A DNA stretch of 39,569 nt from Oscillospiraceae bacterium. GTDB lineage: Bacteria; Bacillota; Clostridia; Oscillospirales; Acutalibacteraceae. Made by a program: the position numbers and the translations under genes. Below are positions 15,903 to 23,892 of the stretch, in pieces; position 1 is the stretch's first letter, and the number at the start of each line of letters is the position of its first letter. The notes under the pieces were generated by a model. It was given only the letters and a program-made list of their open reading frames with translations, ran no database searches and had not been told where the DNA came from. The stretch lies in assembly GCA_031280825.1 (NCBI GenBank), contig JAITGE010000013.1:1-39569 (forward strand). Direction: 5' to 3'.

Positions 15903-16932
15903 CCGTCTCACCCTCCGTTAGATTTTGTTCGATCAAGCGGCGTTCCCGCTCCAGCTCGCGTTTCAGCTCTTCCTCGGTGGGCAAAAACGGCATATATTTC
16001 GACGCAAATAGGTTCTCATTGTCGGCCAGCACCGAATATTTTGCCATCGTGTCGCCCTTGTCCGCGCAAAGGACGATGCCGATGGTGGGGTTGTCGTCCG
16101 CCCGCTTGATTTTGTCGTTGAACAGCCGGACGTAAAAATCAATCTGCCCGATGTCCTGATAGGTCAGCTTGCCGGTCTTCAAATCAATCACCACGAAACA
16201 TTTGAGGATGTAGTTGTAGAAGACAAGGTCAATGTAATAGTGATCACCGTCTGCGGTGATGCGCTTTTGCCGCGCCACGAAGGAGAAGCCTTTGCCAAGT
16301 TCCAGTAAAAACTCCTGCAGTTTGTCAATCAAGCCTTTTTCCAAATCGGATTCGCTGTATTTTACATTCTCCTTCAAATCCAAAAACTCCAAAATATATG
16401 GGTCTCTGAGGATGTAATCAGGCTCTGTTTTCGGCTCCAGTGTTTGGATTTCGCTTTGTATCTCCGCGCGGTGTTCCTTCTGCGTGGCAAGCAAACGCTC
16501 ATAGAAAAACGAGTTGATCTGCCGTTCGAGCTGGCGGACGCTCCAATTTTCGGAGGCGCATTCTTTGAGATAAAAGTCGCGGCGATCAGCGTTGTCAATC
16601 CGCATGAGCAAGCGGTAATGTGACCAGCTCATTTCGCTACACAGCGTGTAGCGATTCTCAAAGGCTTGATAAAATTGCCGCATATTTCGCAAGTTCGCAA
16701 TGGTAAAGCCTTTCCCAAATTCTGCTGTCAACTGCGCGGACAAAAATTGCAAAAGCCCTTTTCCATATTCGGCGCGGTCGCCGACAGCCTCTTGAATTTC
16801 GCGCCCGATCTCCCAATACGCTTCCACCATCGCAAAATTGATGGCAGAATACACCTTGTTTTTGGCGGTCAGCACGGTGTCGCGCACCTTACCATAGGTG
16901 TCGCTGTGCAGCGTCATAAGCTCTTTATCCAT
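15892..16932 (-). CDS. DUF1016/YhcG-type PD-(D/E)XK nuclease
   Basis: 346 residues from ATG 16932, with GGAGGG 8 bases upstream. The N-terminal half is the helical YhcG domain (AINFAMVEAYWEIGREIQE, FTIANLRNMRQFYQAF, SWSHYRLLMRI). The C-terminal half is a PDDEXK nuclease: ELGKGFSFVARQKRI, then IDLVFYN and VIDLKTGKLT supply the catalytic Asp and the DxK pair. Proteins of this family are found in defence islands and are thought to bind and cut DNA; the substrate here is unknown. The start overlaps the helicase stop by 8 bp and the end overlaps mod by 11 bp, so it is translationally coupled within the operon. It could add a second nuclease to the type III system. Confidence 0.9.
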   Translation of the reverse strand: MDKELMTLHSDTYGKVRDTVLTAKNKVYSAINFAMVEAYWEIGREIQEAVGDRAEYGKGLLQFLSAQLTAEFGKGFTIANLRNMRQFYQAFENRYTLCSEMSWSHYRLLMRIDNADRRDFYLKECASENWSVRQLERQINSFFYERLLATQKEHRAEIQSEIQTLEPKTEPDYILRDPYILEFLDLKENVKYSESDLEKGLIDKLQEFLLELGKGFSFVARQKRITADGDHYYIDLVFYNYILKCFVVIDLKTGKLTYQDIGQIDFYVRLFNDKIKRADDNPTIGIVLCADKGDTMAKYSVLADNENLFASKYMPFLPTEEELKRELERERRLIEQNLTEGETDEQ

Positions 16933-19573
16933 TGTGTGTACCCTCCGATTTTATCTCAATCAAAAACTGCCGTGAAATTTCGATCTTCAAATTCTTGCTA
17001 TCCGTCAGCCCGGCAATTTCCGCTTCCGCCGCAGAATCAATCCGCATTCGCTCGAAGAACAAGCCCTCTTCCTTGCGCCGAAGCTCCTGCCGAAGTGCGG
17101 CGATTTGCTTCTGTGCCTTCATCTGCGCGATGCGGTCGGTGACATCGGCGGTCTGCTTTTCAGCGGCGGCGTGATCGGCGCGAATCCCTGCCAAATCCCG
17201 CTCCAGCCGTGTCTTTGCCTGTTCCGCTCTGAGCTTGATATGCTCAATTTGGTCAGCGCGGCCGGAGCCGTGTTCCTCCAGATAACGCCGCTTACAGTCC
17301 TCCGCTGACACCAACTTGTCCAGCGCATCAGGTGACCGCGCCCCAGTGGATTCCCGCAGCCAATACTCGGTGCGTTTGCCGCTCTCCGTAAAATCCGCAA
17401 CCGGGAGTTCCAATATCGCCCGGCACTCTTCATCAGATAAAATGCGCCCATCATCCGTCTGCCCGGTGAGGATATTGTAGCGGACTGCGCCGGATTTATC
17501 GTCCACAGCCGCTTTGTAAAAGCCAATCCGACAAGGCTTGATGCAGGAAACAGTCAGGGTGCCGGAATCAGTACAGGCGACATTGCCGAGCATCCCCCGC
17601 GCCAACACGCTGGTCAGCGTGATCCGCCCGTGGTGCGGCTTGAAATCCTTCGCCATGCCGTAGGTGCGCAGGCTCTTGTATGGCTTGTTGCCGCTGTTCG
17701 TCCAGTAGTAGAACAGGTGCGGCGGTTCATCGGCGGTACAGGTGACGGTCTGCGTGACTTCATCAATACGGAAGGTATCGTCGTTTCGGATGTTGAAATC
17801 CTCAAAAAACGCTTTGGTGACCGCCCACAATTTGGCATTGATTTCGGCTGACTTATCGGCTATGTACTGCGGCGTGACAGTGACCCGCTCCGCCACCGAC
17901 TTGGTGAAGGTGGTGAACAGTGTGTCCTCCGCTGCGGACACGGTCTGGCGGTTGGCATCCTCGTGGGCGGTGAGATTCTCGGCAAAGCCCGTCCGCACCG
18001 TCTGCGGCGGGCGGATTCCGTCCAAAACCTCGTCCAAGTCGGCATCGAAATTGCCCACAATCGCGTCCGACATCCCAAAAATGCCGTCAAATTGCAAGGT
18101 GCGCTTGTTGATGAGCTCCAGAATCCGCACGTCGGACAGATTTTCGCCGCTGAGCAAACTGATCGCCAACACGTCTGACTGCTGCCCCTGCCGATGACAG
18201 CGGCTGATCCGTTGCTCCAGTTCCACGGCGTTGTAGAGCAGGTCGTAATTGACGACCACTGGGCAGAATTCGATGTCCAAACCCCGCGCCGCTTCATCTG
18301 TGGCGATGAGAATTTGGATAGAATTATCCGTGCGAAACCGCTCCATAACGGAAAAATCCCGACTGTTCGCACCGCTGTAGGCAAGAGCGCCGTAGCTGTG
18401 TTCAGCCAGCAGGTCGTGCAAAACCGTCTGTGTGGTGCGGTTGTCGGTAAAAATCAGCGTTTTCTGCGGCAATTTCAGCTTGGAGAGTTTGGCGAAACAC
18501 TTTTTCAAAATGGTGAGCAACTCCGCCATCTTGCCGTTGACTGGGACAGCTTTGGTGATGGCTTGCATATCAAGCAATAGGTCTTTTTCGCCGCCGTCCT
18601 CCAATCGGGAGATGGCGCCGTCCAGCGTTTTGACAAACGCTTGCGGAGATGAAGACAGCGTGTGATAGAACATCAGACTCAGCTCATACGGCTCCATCTT
18701 GGGATAGGCGAACTTGCGGGGGAGTGCGAGATACCGCGCCGTTTTGTCGTACAGCACCTTCTCTGCATCAGTTAGCGTGTAGCCAACCGTGTACGGTAGC
18801 CGCTCAGTGAAACCAACATAATCGGTCACCTGATTTTTGAGGGTGCGGAAAGCATATCGGCAGACCCATCCGGTCAACTCCGAATAGTTTTCCGGCTTGC
18901 GGAAATAGCGTTTGTAGAACGCATCGCTGTCGGGCAGGACGCTCTCATCAATAAAATGGACTAGCCCATAAATGTCCATGATGCTCATGGTGATGGGCGT
19001 GGGCGTAAGCAGGAGCTTGAACGCGGAGGCGGCCGCCGCTTTCAGTGCGTTGGCGGTTTTGTTTTCGCCGGTGTAGGATTTTGCGAGGATGCTCGCCTCG
19101 TCGAAGATAACCAAATCCCACGGAATCTGTACAATTTCATCCGCATGAGAAACGGCAAAATCATAGGTGGTCAGCACCACAGACGGCTGATCAAATCCGC
19201 CGCTCGACTGTAACGCATCCTCGCTGTCGATCACGATGAACGGCAGAGTAAAGGCGTTCTCCAGCTTGTCCTGCCATTGACGGAGCAGGTTGGTCGGCAG
19301 GACGATGAACTGGCGGTCTTTTCCTTCATACCATTTTTGCGCCGCCACAATCAGTGCCTCGTAGGTTTTTCCCAAACTGCCCTCATCGCAGAGGATCACG
19401 CCCCTTTGATGGGAGGAACGCAGAGCGAACTGTGCCGCCGCGATCTGGTAGGGATACACCGCAATATCAGACGAAGAAAAAGCGGGCAACAAGGCATCGT
19501 CCGCAAGCGATGCCAGTCGCCGAGCGGTGTAGTAGGTATGGAATGGCGAGAGCCTCGCTGGCAGTGCCGTCAT
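16925..19573 (-). CDS. SNF2-type DEAD/DEAH helicase with C-terminal coiled coil
   Basis: 882 residues from ATG 19573 (GGAGG 8 bases upstream). Helicase motifs: VILCDEGSLGKT (59-70; GSLGKT in place of the usual MGLGKT), motif II IFDEAS (156-161), motif III LLLTPTPI (187-194, where LTGTPI is usual), RecA2 with TLIFTDNRTTQT and IATDEAARGLDI, and motif VI ELEQRISRCHRQGQ. Residues about 560-760 contain an uncharacterised region with FYYWTNSGNKPYKSL; about 765-860 is a charged coiled coil. SNF2 helicases of this shape occur in defence systems such as DISARM (DrmD) and next to type III R-M genes. It is probably the DNA translocase or sensor partner of the nuclease and Mod/Res downstream. No nuclease motif was seen. 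Confidence 0.88.
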   Translation of the reverse strand: MTALPARLSPFHTYYTARRLASLADDALLPAFSSSDIAVYPYQIAAAQFALRSSHQRGVILCDEGSLGKTYEALIVAAQKWYEGKDRQFIVLPTNLLRQWQDKLENAFTLPFIVIDSEDALQSSGGFDQPSVVLTTYDFAVSHADEIVQIPWDLVIFDEASILAKSYTGENKTANALKAAAASAFKLLLTPTPITMSIMDIYGLVHFIDESVLPDSDAFYKRYFRKPENYSELTGWVCRYAFRTLKNQVTDYVGFTERLPYTVGYTLTDAEKVLYDKTARYLALPRKFAYPKMEPYELSLMFYHTLSSSPQAFVKTLDGAISRLEDGGEKDLLLDMQAITKAVPVNGKMAELLTILKKCFAKLSKLKLPQKTLIFTDNRTTQTVLHDLLAEHSYGALAYSGANSRDFSVMERFRTDNSIQILIATDEAARGLDIEFCPVVVNYDLLYNAVELEQRISRCHRQGQQSDVLAISLLSGENLSDVRILELINKRTLQFDGIFGMSDAIVGNFDADLDEVLDGIRPPQTVRTGFAENLTAHEDANRQTVSAAEDTLFTTFTKSVAERVTVTPQYIADKSAEINAKLWAVTKAFFEDFNIRNDDTFRIDEVTQTVTCTADEPPHLFYYWTNSGNKPYKSLRTYGMAKDFKPHHGRITLTSVLARGMLGNVACTDSGTLTVSCIKPCRIGFYKAAVDDKSGAVRYNILTGQTDDGRILSDEECRAILELPVADFTESGKRTEYWLRESTGARSPDALDKLVSAEDCKRRYLEEHGSGRADQIEHIKLRAEQAKTRLERDLAGIRADHAAAEKQTADVTDRIAQMKAQKQIAALRQELRRKEEGLFFERMRIDSAAEAEIAGLTDSKNLKIEISRQFLIEIKSEGTHNG

Positions 19574-19614
19574 GCGGGATGCCTCCTTTCGGGCGGGAAT
19601 GTTGATTAAAGTTC

Positions 19615-19830
19615 TTAATTATCGTCTTCGCTCTCGCTGTCACTTGCTCCTTCGCCGGAGCGAATCCATTTATCGACTTCGGAAATTTTGAATTTCCATA
19701 ATCGGCCGAGCTTGTGCGCTGGCATTTTTTTATTGTAAATCCAGCCCAGTATTGCCTCGCGGCTTACGCCGAGGTATGCTTGCATCTCCTTCAAAGACGA
19801 CCAGTTTTCTAACTTGTCAGTGTTGGCCAT
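19615..19830 (-). CDS. Small helix-turn-helix (excisionase/MerR-like) DNA-binding protein
   Basis: 71 residues from ATG 19830. AGGAGGT lies 10 bases upstream, which is better than the GTG at 19842, which lies within the site. The product is an HTH_17-type domain (SSLKEMQAYLGVSREAILGWI, then KKMPAHKLGRLWKFKISEVDKWIRSG) with an acidic Ser/Asp tail. Such proteins bind DNA as small regulators or excisionases. It is the first gene of the defence operon, 41 bp before the helicase start, and has an inverted repeat 30 bp upstream of its own start. It is therefore most likely the autoregulator of the R-M operon; no integrase is nearby to suggest an excisionase role. Confidence 0.82.
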   Translation of the reverse strand: MANTDKLENWSSLKEMQAYLGVSREAILGWIYNKKMPAHKLGRLWKFKISEVDKWIRSGEGASDSESEDDN

Positions 19831-19860
19831 TAACGAAAGCACCTCCTATGCTTATTACTG

Positions 19861-19874
19861 CCAGTGGTTACTGG
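19861..19874. promoter_or_regulatory. Inverted repeat CCAGT-GGTT-ACTGG, possible operator
   Basis: A perfect 5-bp arm repeat with a 4-base centre lies in the leader, 30 bp upstream of the HTH start and just before its ribosome site. It could bind the HTH protein or fold in the mRNA. Confidence 0.4.
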
Positions 19875-20019
19875 TTTTCTGTTTTGAACTGTTGGAAAAT
19901 GTCCTGATTTGGAAATAGGTTTAGGAATTACTGAACCACTGCGCAAACATTTTTCATGTAAAAGTTGCAGTATACTTTAATTGCAAGTAACCGCAAGGGG
20001 CATTTATGTCGCCAGATAT

Positions 20020-20048
20020 ATTATATCAAAATTCGGCTTAAAAATCAA
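20020..20048 (-). promoter_or_regulatory. Promoter of the defence operon (TTGATT-17-TATAAT)
   Basis: On the minus strand the -35 is TTGATT (20048-20043), the spacer 17 bp and the -10 a consensus TATAAT (20025-20020). Transcription would begin near 20013, leaving a leader of about 180 bases before the HTH start. The leader contains repeated TTGC/GCAA motifs (19965-20000). Confidence 0.65.
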
Positions 20049-20191
20049 CCCCTAAACACAAAAAAACTTATAAATCCACGATAAAGTCTCAAATGCAAGC
20101 AATAGTGCATAAACTTAGGACAAGCGCATACTATCATAATATAAGTGGTTTTGTCACATCAACACTAAGATAGCAGAAAAAAAGTGGAGTG

Positions 20192-20220
20192 TTGACAAAG
20201 GAACGATAATGTGATATCTT
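20192..20220 (+). promoter_or_regulatory. Weak promoter candidate TTGACA-17-TATCTT
   Basis: A perfect -35 (20192-20197) is paired with a poor -10 (20215-20220). It would transcribe the phage-tail gene remnant. It may be fortuitous. Confidence 0.25.
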
Positions 20221-20493
20221 GCAGCAGGACGTTGGACCTGCCGCCGGAGAACGCCTGCGCGAGCAAATTCAGGAGAAGATTTACGACGTCTACACGCCGG
20301 TGCATTACCAGCGGCGGCGCATGCTTGGGCGAAGCGTCACACCGTATTTGCCGGAACCGGGGGCAACATGGGCTTTTGGCGCAAGGCTTTCCCCCGCCAG
20401 GCCGTGACCGGGGCGCAGGGAATGACAGAGCGCGACCCGAAGGTTCAAAAGGCGATTGAGGCAGGGCTGCAAAGGGAGTTCGGGGAGGGATAA
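20219..20493 (+). pseudogene. Remnant of a phage tail-component gene (HK97 gp10-like)
   Basis: Two frames carry the coding signal. The first (20219-20400) reads GERLREQIQEKIYDVY and TPVHYQRRRMLG; the second (about 20368-20493) reads GFWRKAFPRQAVTGAQGM and KAIEAGLQREFGEG before TAA. Joined by a frameshift or small deletion they resemble the C-terminal half of small phage head-tail proteins (YD.Y.P..YQRR motif, then FPR). There are no other phage structural genes, so this is an isolated scar. The family call is from pattern memory. Confidence 0.4.
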
Positions 20494-20513
20494 GGCTGCA
20501 GAGATTACCTGTT

Positions 20514-22673
20514 TTACCCACCCGCCAACTGCCGAATGGCTCTGCCGCATTCGGTCAGCAGCAACTGGAATTCCTCCTGCACGGTTGTCCAAACAATGCA
20601 AAAATGGTTGCTTTTCAGGAGAAAAACCGTTCCGCTTTCCTCCAAAGCCGGGTGCTGACTCATCTCGTAGCACAGGTAATCCGATAGATCGTCGATCCCG
20701 TACATTTGCTTTGCCGCCGCGATGAGCGATTGGATCTCGTCGGTGTGCAACAAAATTTCCAACCCGTATTTAAAGCCTTCGGTTTGGTCAGGGGCCGTCC
20801 ACACAAAGGCGGGCAGCTCGTTTTCAGCATACCAAACGTTCACAGTGACGCCCGGCGCGGCGATCTTGCTATAGCCGTTGAAGCCGGCCTCTTTTGCCTG
20901 CGCCTGCGCGTCGGCGGCAAGGGGCACGGCTTCCAGGTGCAGGCTGGCGTAGTCAGGCGCCTTGCCCGCAGGCGGTTCGCCGTCCCCGCCGCACATCGCC
21001 GCCAAAATCTCCAACTGCGTTTTGACCTCGCCTTCGACCTTTTTTGCCGCCTTTTGCAGCTTGTCTTCGCCGCCCCAAAGCGCCTCCGCCACCTGCTCCG
21101 CTTCGCAGTCGCCGGCTTCGCGCGCTTGCAGTGCGGTCACCAGCGCAGCCAGGGCTTCGGGGTCGGTCAGACCCTGGATTTTTCCCGTGCCGTAGCGCTC
21201 GTTCATGCCCAGCACGCAGGTCACGACGGTCGCGGCATTTTGCGGGGTCAGACCATATTTTCCCAGCCATTCATCCACAAAATACGACGGCGTGATGGAA
21301 TGCTCGCTGTCGTTTTGGTGCATAAATTCCGCAACGATGTCGTCGTTTTCGGCGCTGGCAAGCCCCAGCGCGAACACCGCCCAGCCGCCCACGGGCACGG
21401 CGTCCTCGTCCTCAGCGTCATCGTAATAGTCGTAGGGATCCAGAATTGCGCGCACATAGTCCTTCATCAGCGGCCAAAGCGCGGGATAACGGGCGGCGTT
21501 GTTCCAAAACTGTTGATTTTTCGTCTTGGGCAGGCCGGGAATGAACGACTTTTCCTTGGAATTGAACTTGATTTTATATTCATCGGGGAAATTCGCCTGA
21601 ATCAGCCGCGTAATGTATAAAATCATCGCACGATACGCGTCTTCTGACTCCTCCTTCAGCTTCAAATCAATCACTTTCGTGATGTCGTTCGCGGTGCAGC
21701 TGACCAATTTGTCTTTGTACAGCATGATTTCCTGCGCAATTTGCCCGGTGCCGAATTTGAGGATGCTTTTTGCCTCCTTGCTGCCCAGCTGCTCGGCTTT
21801 TTTGAGGACGTCCTGCCCGCGCTGCCGCTCATATTTATCTGTGCCGTGCAGCAGCAGCTGCATGCTCAGCCAGCAGGCCAGGTGCAGACGGGCTTCGTCG
21901 GGCGTTTGCCCTTCCGGCGTCTCCAACAATGCAACTGCCGCGCCCGCAAAGCCGGCGTAAAGGTCGCTGAAATCACTGGCGTCGCGCGCTAACGTGCGCT
22001 GCAAAATCGTTTCATAAAACGCCGACAGCGCCTCGGCGCCAAAATCGTTGTACAAATCTTCCGCCACCAGATGGCATGCATGTCCCAGCGAATCGGAAAT
22101 TTCTTCCAAATCCGCCGTCTCATAGGTCTTTTCCGCGACAAAGCCGCGCACCATCTGCCGCTCTTTCGCCAGCCGCGCGGCGCTTTCGGTCTTGATGCTG
22201 TGCTGCTCCCAGATCATGCCCTGCATGTGCGCCGGGTCGCTGGGCAGCGGGTCGCGGTCGGCGTGCAGGGTGATGGTCAACCGAAAATTCGCGCCATAGA
22301 CGCCACCCCAAGGCTCTGCATCCACCTTTTTTTGGAGAAACGCCTGCAGCGCCGGGTTGATTTCCTCCGTCATGATGGCGGTGGTTAAAAACTTGAGATC
22401 CAACGTGGCGGGGCAGTCCCTTTCGGCGTTGTGGCTGATGTGCACGCCGCTCCACTCAAAAAAACAGGTGGTTTCGTTTTGCCCGGCGAAGCCGTATCCC
22501 GGGTTTTGGCGTATGCAGTCCCATGAAAAATGGATACCATAGGCCCAGCCGGGGCGCAGCCAGTCGCCTTTTTTCCACTCGATTTCTTTGTCCCACACCG
22601 CGCGGACGGCAGCCTCCTGCCGCTCGATTTCGGCGATGATGGCGTCAATGACGGGTTGTGATTCCGGGTGCAT
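20514..22673 (-). CDS. Large cytoplasmic protein of unknown function (719 aa)
   Basis: ATG 22673 with AAGGAG 7 bases upstream. There is no signal peptide or membrane segment. Residues 1-110 contain WKKGDWLRPGWAYGIHFSWD and a beta-rich part. The middle (about 200-330) is helical, with HACHLVAEDLYNDFGAEAL and LHLACWLSMQLLLHGTDKY followed by KKAEQLGSKEAKSILKFG, which resembles a Sel1/TPR-like turn. Around 425-450 there is an acidic stretch (YDYYDDAEDEDAVPVGG). The C-terminus has VTVNVWYAENELPAFVWT and YLCYEMSQHPA. I do not recognise a family with confidence; a DUF6138-like relationship is possible but unverified. It is monocistronic, with no obvious partner. Proximity to the damaged toxin locus makes an immunity or scaffold role conceivable, without direct support. 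Confidence 0.75.
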   Translation of the reverse strand: MHPESQPVIDAIIAEIERQEAAVRAVWDKEIEWKKGDWLRPGWAYGIHFSWDCIRQNPGYGFAGQNETTCFFEWSGVHISHNAERDCPATLDLKFLTTAIMTEEINPALQAFLQKKVDAEPWGGVYGANFRLTITLHADRDPLPSDPAHMQGMIWEQHSIKTESAARLAKERQMVRGFVAEKTYETADLEEISDSLGHACHLVAEDLYNDFGAEALSAFYETILQRTLARDASDFSDLYAGFAGAAVALLETPEGQTPDEARLHLACWLSMQLLLHGTDKYERQRGQDVLKKAEQLGSKEAKSILKFGTGQIAQEIMLYKDKLVSCTANDITKVIDLKLKEESEDAYRAMILYITRLIQANFPDEYKIKFNSKEKSFIPGLPKTKNQQFWNNAARYPALWPLMKDYVRAILDPYDYYDDAEDEDAVPVGGWAVFALGLASAENDDIVAEFMHQNDSEHSITPSYFVDEWLGKYGLTPQNAATVVTCVLGMNERYGTGKIQGLTDPEALAALVTALQAREAGDCEAEQVAEALWGGEDKLQKAAKKVEGEVKTQLEILAAMCGGDGEPPAGKAPDYASLHLEAVPLAADAQAQAKEAGFNGYSKIAAPGVTVNVWYAENELPAFVWTAPDQTEGFKYGLEILLHTDEIQSLIAAAKQMYGIDDLSDYLCYEMSQHPALEESGTVFLLKSNHFCIVWTTVQEEFQLLLTECGRAIRQLAGG

Positions 22674-22723
22674 ACTTGTTCTCCTTTATTTCGTTTGATT
22701 TCAGCGCCAGCACGGCGATTTTC

Positions 22724-23057
22724 TCAATTCGCCCGCCGCTGTGTCTGAATCCCTTTTTTGTGCAGCTCTGCCCGCAGTTTCTCAATCCCTTTTGCCACAT
22801 CGGTTTCACGGCTCAGAAGCGAAAATTTTTGTGTCGTGACGCTTCCGTCAAATACAAACCGACGGCTTTGTTTGCCGTTTTTTGAAGATCAAACGAAAAC
22901 AGCCGGTATAATAGCCTCTCCGGCAAGCGTATGAAAAGACTGCGCAATCGACATCACATAGTTTGTACGCCGGGCGCTGCGCAAGGGTGTTGATCAACAC
23001 AATGACAAAAACAGAGATCAAAGCTGCGCTTGCGATGATAAAAATATACGTTTCCAT
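22724..23057 (-). pseudogene. Small single-pass membrane protein, frameshifted at A6
   Basis: ATG 23057 follows GGAGGG at 7 bases. The N-terminus is one transmembrane helix (TYIFIIASAALISVFVIVLI), then a Cys-containing region (KLCDVDCAVFSYACRRG). The frame stops at 22848 after 69 residues. Skipping one A in the run of six (plus-strand T6 at 22878-22883) opens a natural-looking continuation (SRRFVFDGSVTTQKFSLLS, then DVAKGIEKLRAELHKKG) to a stop at 22724, giving about 110 residues. This is either a decayed gene, a sequencing or assembly error in a homopolymer, or a +1 frameshift site. Function unknown; the promoter and operator upstream look intact. Confidence 0.6.
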
Positions 23058-23075
23058 GCATTGTCCCTCCGCGCT

Positions 23076-23089
23076 GTGAACGCGTTCAC
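23076..23089. promoter_or_regulatory. Perfect palindromic operator GTGAACGCGTTCAC
   Basis: A 14-bp perfect palindrome centred on CG lies between the -10 box and the ribosome site of the small membrane protein gene. Its form resembles LacI-family operators. No such repressor gene is in the window. Confidence 0.55.
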
Positions 23090-23106
23090 TCGATATCTCG
23101 ACGAGC

Positions 23107-23135
23107 ATTATACCATTTTTCGCGAAAAAACGCAA
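23107..23135 (-). promoter_or_regulatory. Promoter of the small membrane protein gene (TTGCGT-17-TATAAT)
   Basis: On the minus strand a consensus -10 TATAAT (23112-23107) lies 17 bp from TTGCGT (23135-23130), so the palindrome at 23076-23089 would sit just downstream of the start of transcription. Confidence 0.5.
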
Positions 23136-23201
23136 GCAAAAATAAATCGAAAGGGCGGTGATATCGTCAAACACTTCAAAAATCACCGTTTCATTTTTCG
23201 C

Positions 23202-23230
23202 TTGACTTACCCCGATAGAAGGGCTATAAT
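23202..23230 (+). promoter_or_regulatory. Strong promoter TTGACT-17-TATAAT
   Basis: The -35 TTGACT (23202-23207), a 17-bp spacer and a consensus TATAAT (23225-23230) lie 40 bp before the start of the membrane protein gene at 23270, with no hairpin between them. Confidence 0.75.
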
Positions 23231-23269
23231 TCTCTTGTAAAATTTTCTTTAGCTTATTGGAGGACAGCT

Positions 23270-23827
23270 ATGCTTCACACAAAAAAGCTGGCGCTCAGCG
23301 GCATCTTCGCCGGTCTGGCTTTGGCACTGATGTGGCTCATCTCCTTCTTCCCTTCCATGGATTATGCCCTGCCCGCGCTGGCAGGGCTGCTAAGTGTTCC
23401 ACTGCTGCTGGAATTCGGCACAGGCTGGGCGCTGGGAGCCTACGCAGTTGCGGGTATGCTCTCCTTTTTATTGCTGCCAAACAAGATCGTTCCGCTGCTT
23501 TATGTCGCGTTTTTAGGCTACTACCCCATCCTAAAAGTAGCGCTGGCGCGGCGCTTGCCCCGCTGGGCGGAGTTTTTGGTGCTGCTGCTTGTCTTCAATG
23601 CTTCTGTGACCGGTTGCCTTTTTCTTGGCGCAAGGCTCTTTGGGCTGCCGCTGGAGGAGGAGCTGTTCAGCGGAATGCCTGCGTTTTTGGCGCAATATGC
23701 GCTGCCTGTCCTATTTGGCATGGGGAATCTTGGATTCATTTCATACAATTACGCGACACGGAACATGCTGCGCGTTTATGAGAAAAAATGGCGAAAAAAG
23801 CTGCAACGGGTGCTGCGCGGCAATTGA
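23270..23827 (+). CDS. Integral membrane protein, ECF transporter S-component-like
   Basis: 185 residues from ATG 23270 with GGAGG 6 bases upstream. Five or six hydrophobic helices are visible (LALSGIFAGLALALMWLIS, LAGLLSVPLLLEF, LGAYAVAGMLSFLLLP, FLVLLLVFNASVTGCLFLG, FLAQYALPVLFGMGNLG), and the C-terminus is basic (KKWRKKLQRVLRG). Size, the KLALSGIFAGLALAL start and helix pattern fit the substrate-binding S components of energy-coupling-factor vitamin transporters, but no substrate-specific motif is recognised and the ATPase/T subunits are elsewhere. The TTGA at its end forms part of the alaS promoter. It could also be an unrelated membrane protein of unknown function. Confidence 0.7.
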   Translation: MLHTKKLALSGIFAGLALALMWLISFFPSMDYALPALAGLLSVPLLLEFGTGWALGAYAVAGMLSFLLLPNKIVPLLYVAFLGYYPILKVALARRLPRWAEFLVLLLVFNASVTGCLFLGARLFGLPLEEELFSGMPAFLAQYALPVLFGMGNLGFISYNYATRNMLRVYEKKWRKKLQRVLRGN

Positions 23828-23852
23828 CAAAAGCGCGGACTTCTGGTATCAT
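23824..23852 (+). promoter_or_regulatory. alaS promoter TTGACA-17-TATCAT
   Basis: A perfect -35 overlaps the stop codon of the upstream gene and is followed by a 17-bp spacer and a 5/6 -10 box. The leader of about 34 bases is too short for a T-box. Confidence 0.7.
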
Positions 23853-23892
23853 AAAATGCATCTTAATTCATTAGTAAGGAGACTGGACAGGC

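Noticed and set aside
19615-19830. Excisionase of an integrative element
   Set aside because: The fold is compatible, but no integrase is present and the gene heads the R-M operon, so a regulator is more likely.
20706-21620. 304-codon plus-strand frame opposite the 719-aa gene
   Set aside because: No ribosome site and low-complexity Arg/Val/His composition; the minus frame is continuous over 719 codons with a good start site.
23828-23892. T-box riboswitch upstream of alaS
   Set aside because: Only about 34 transcribed leader bases lie after the promoter, too short for a T-box and without a terminator hairpin.
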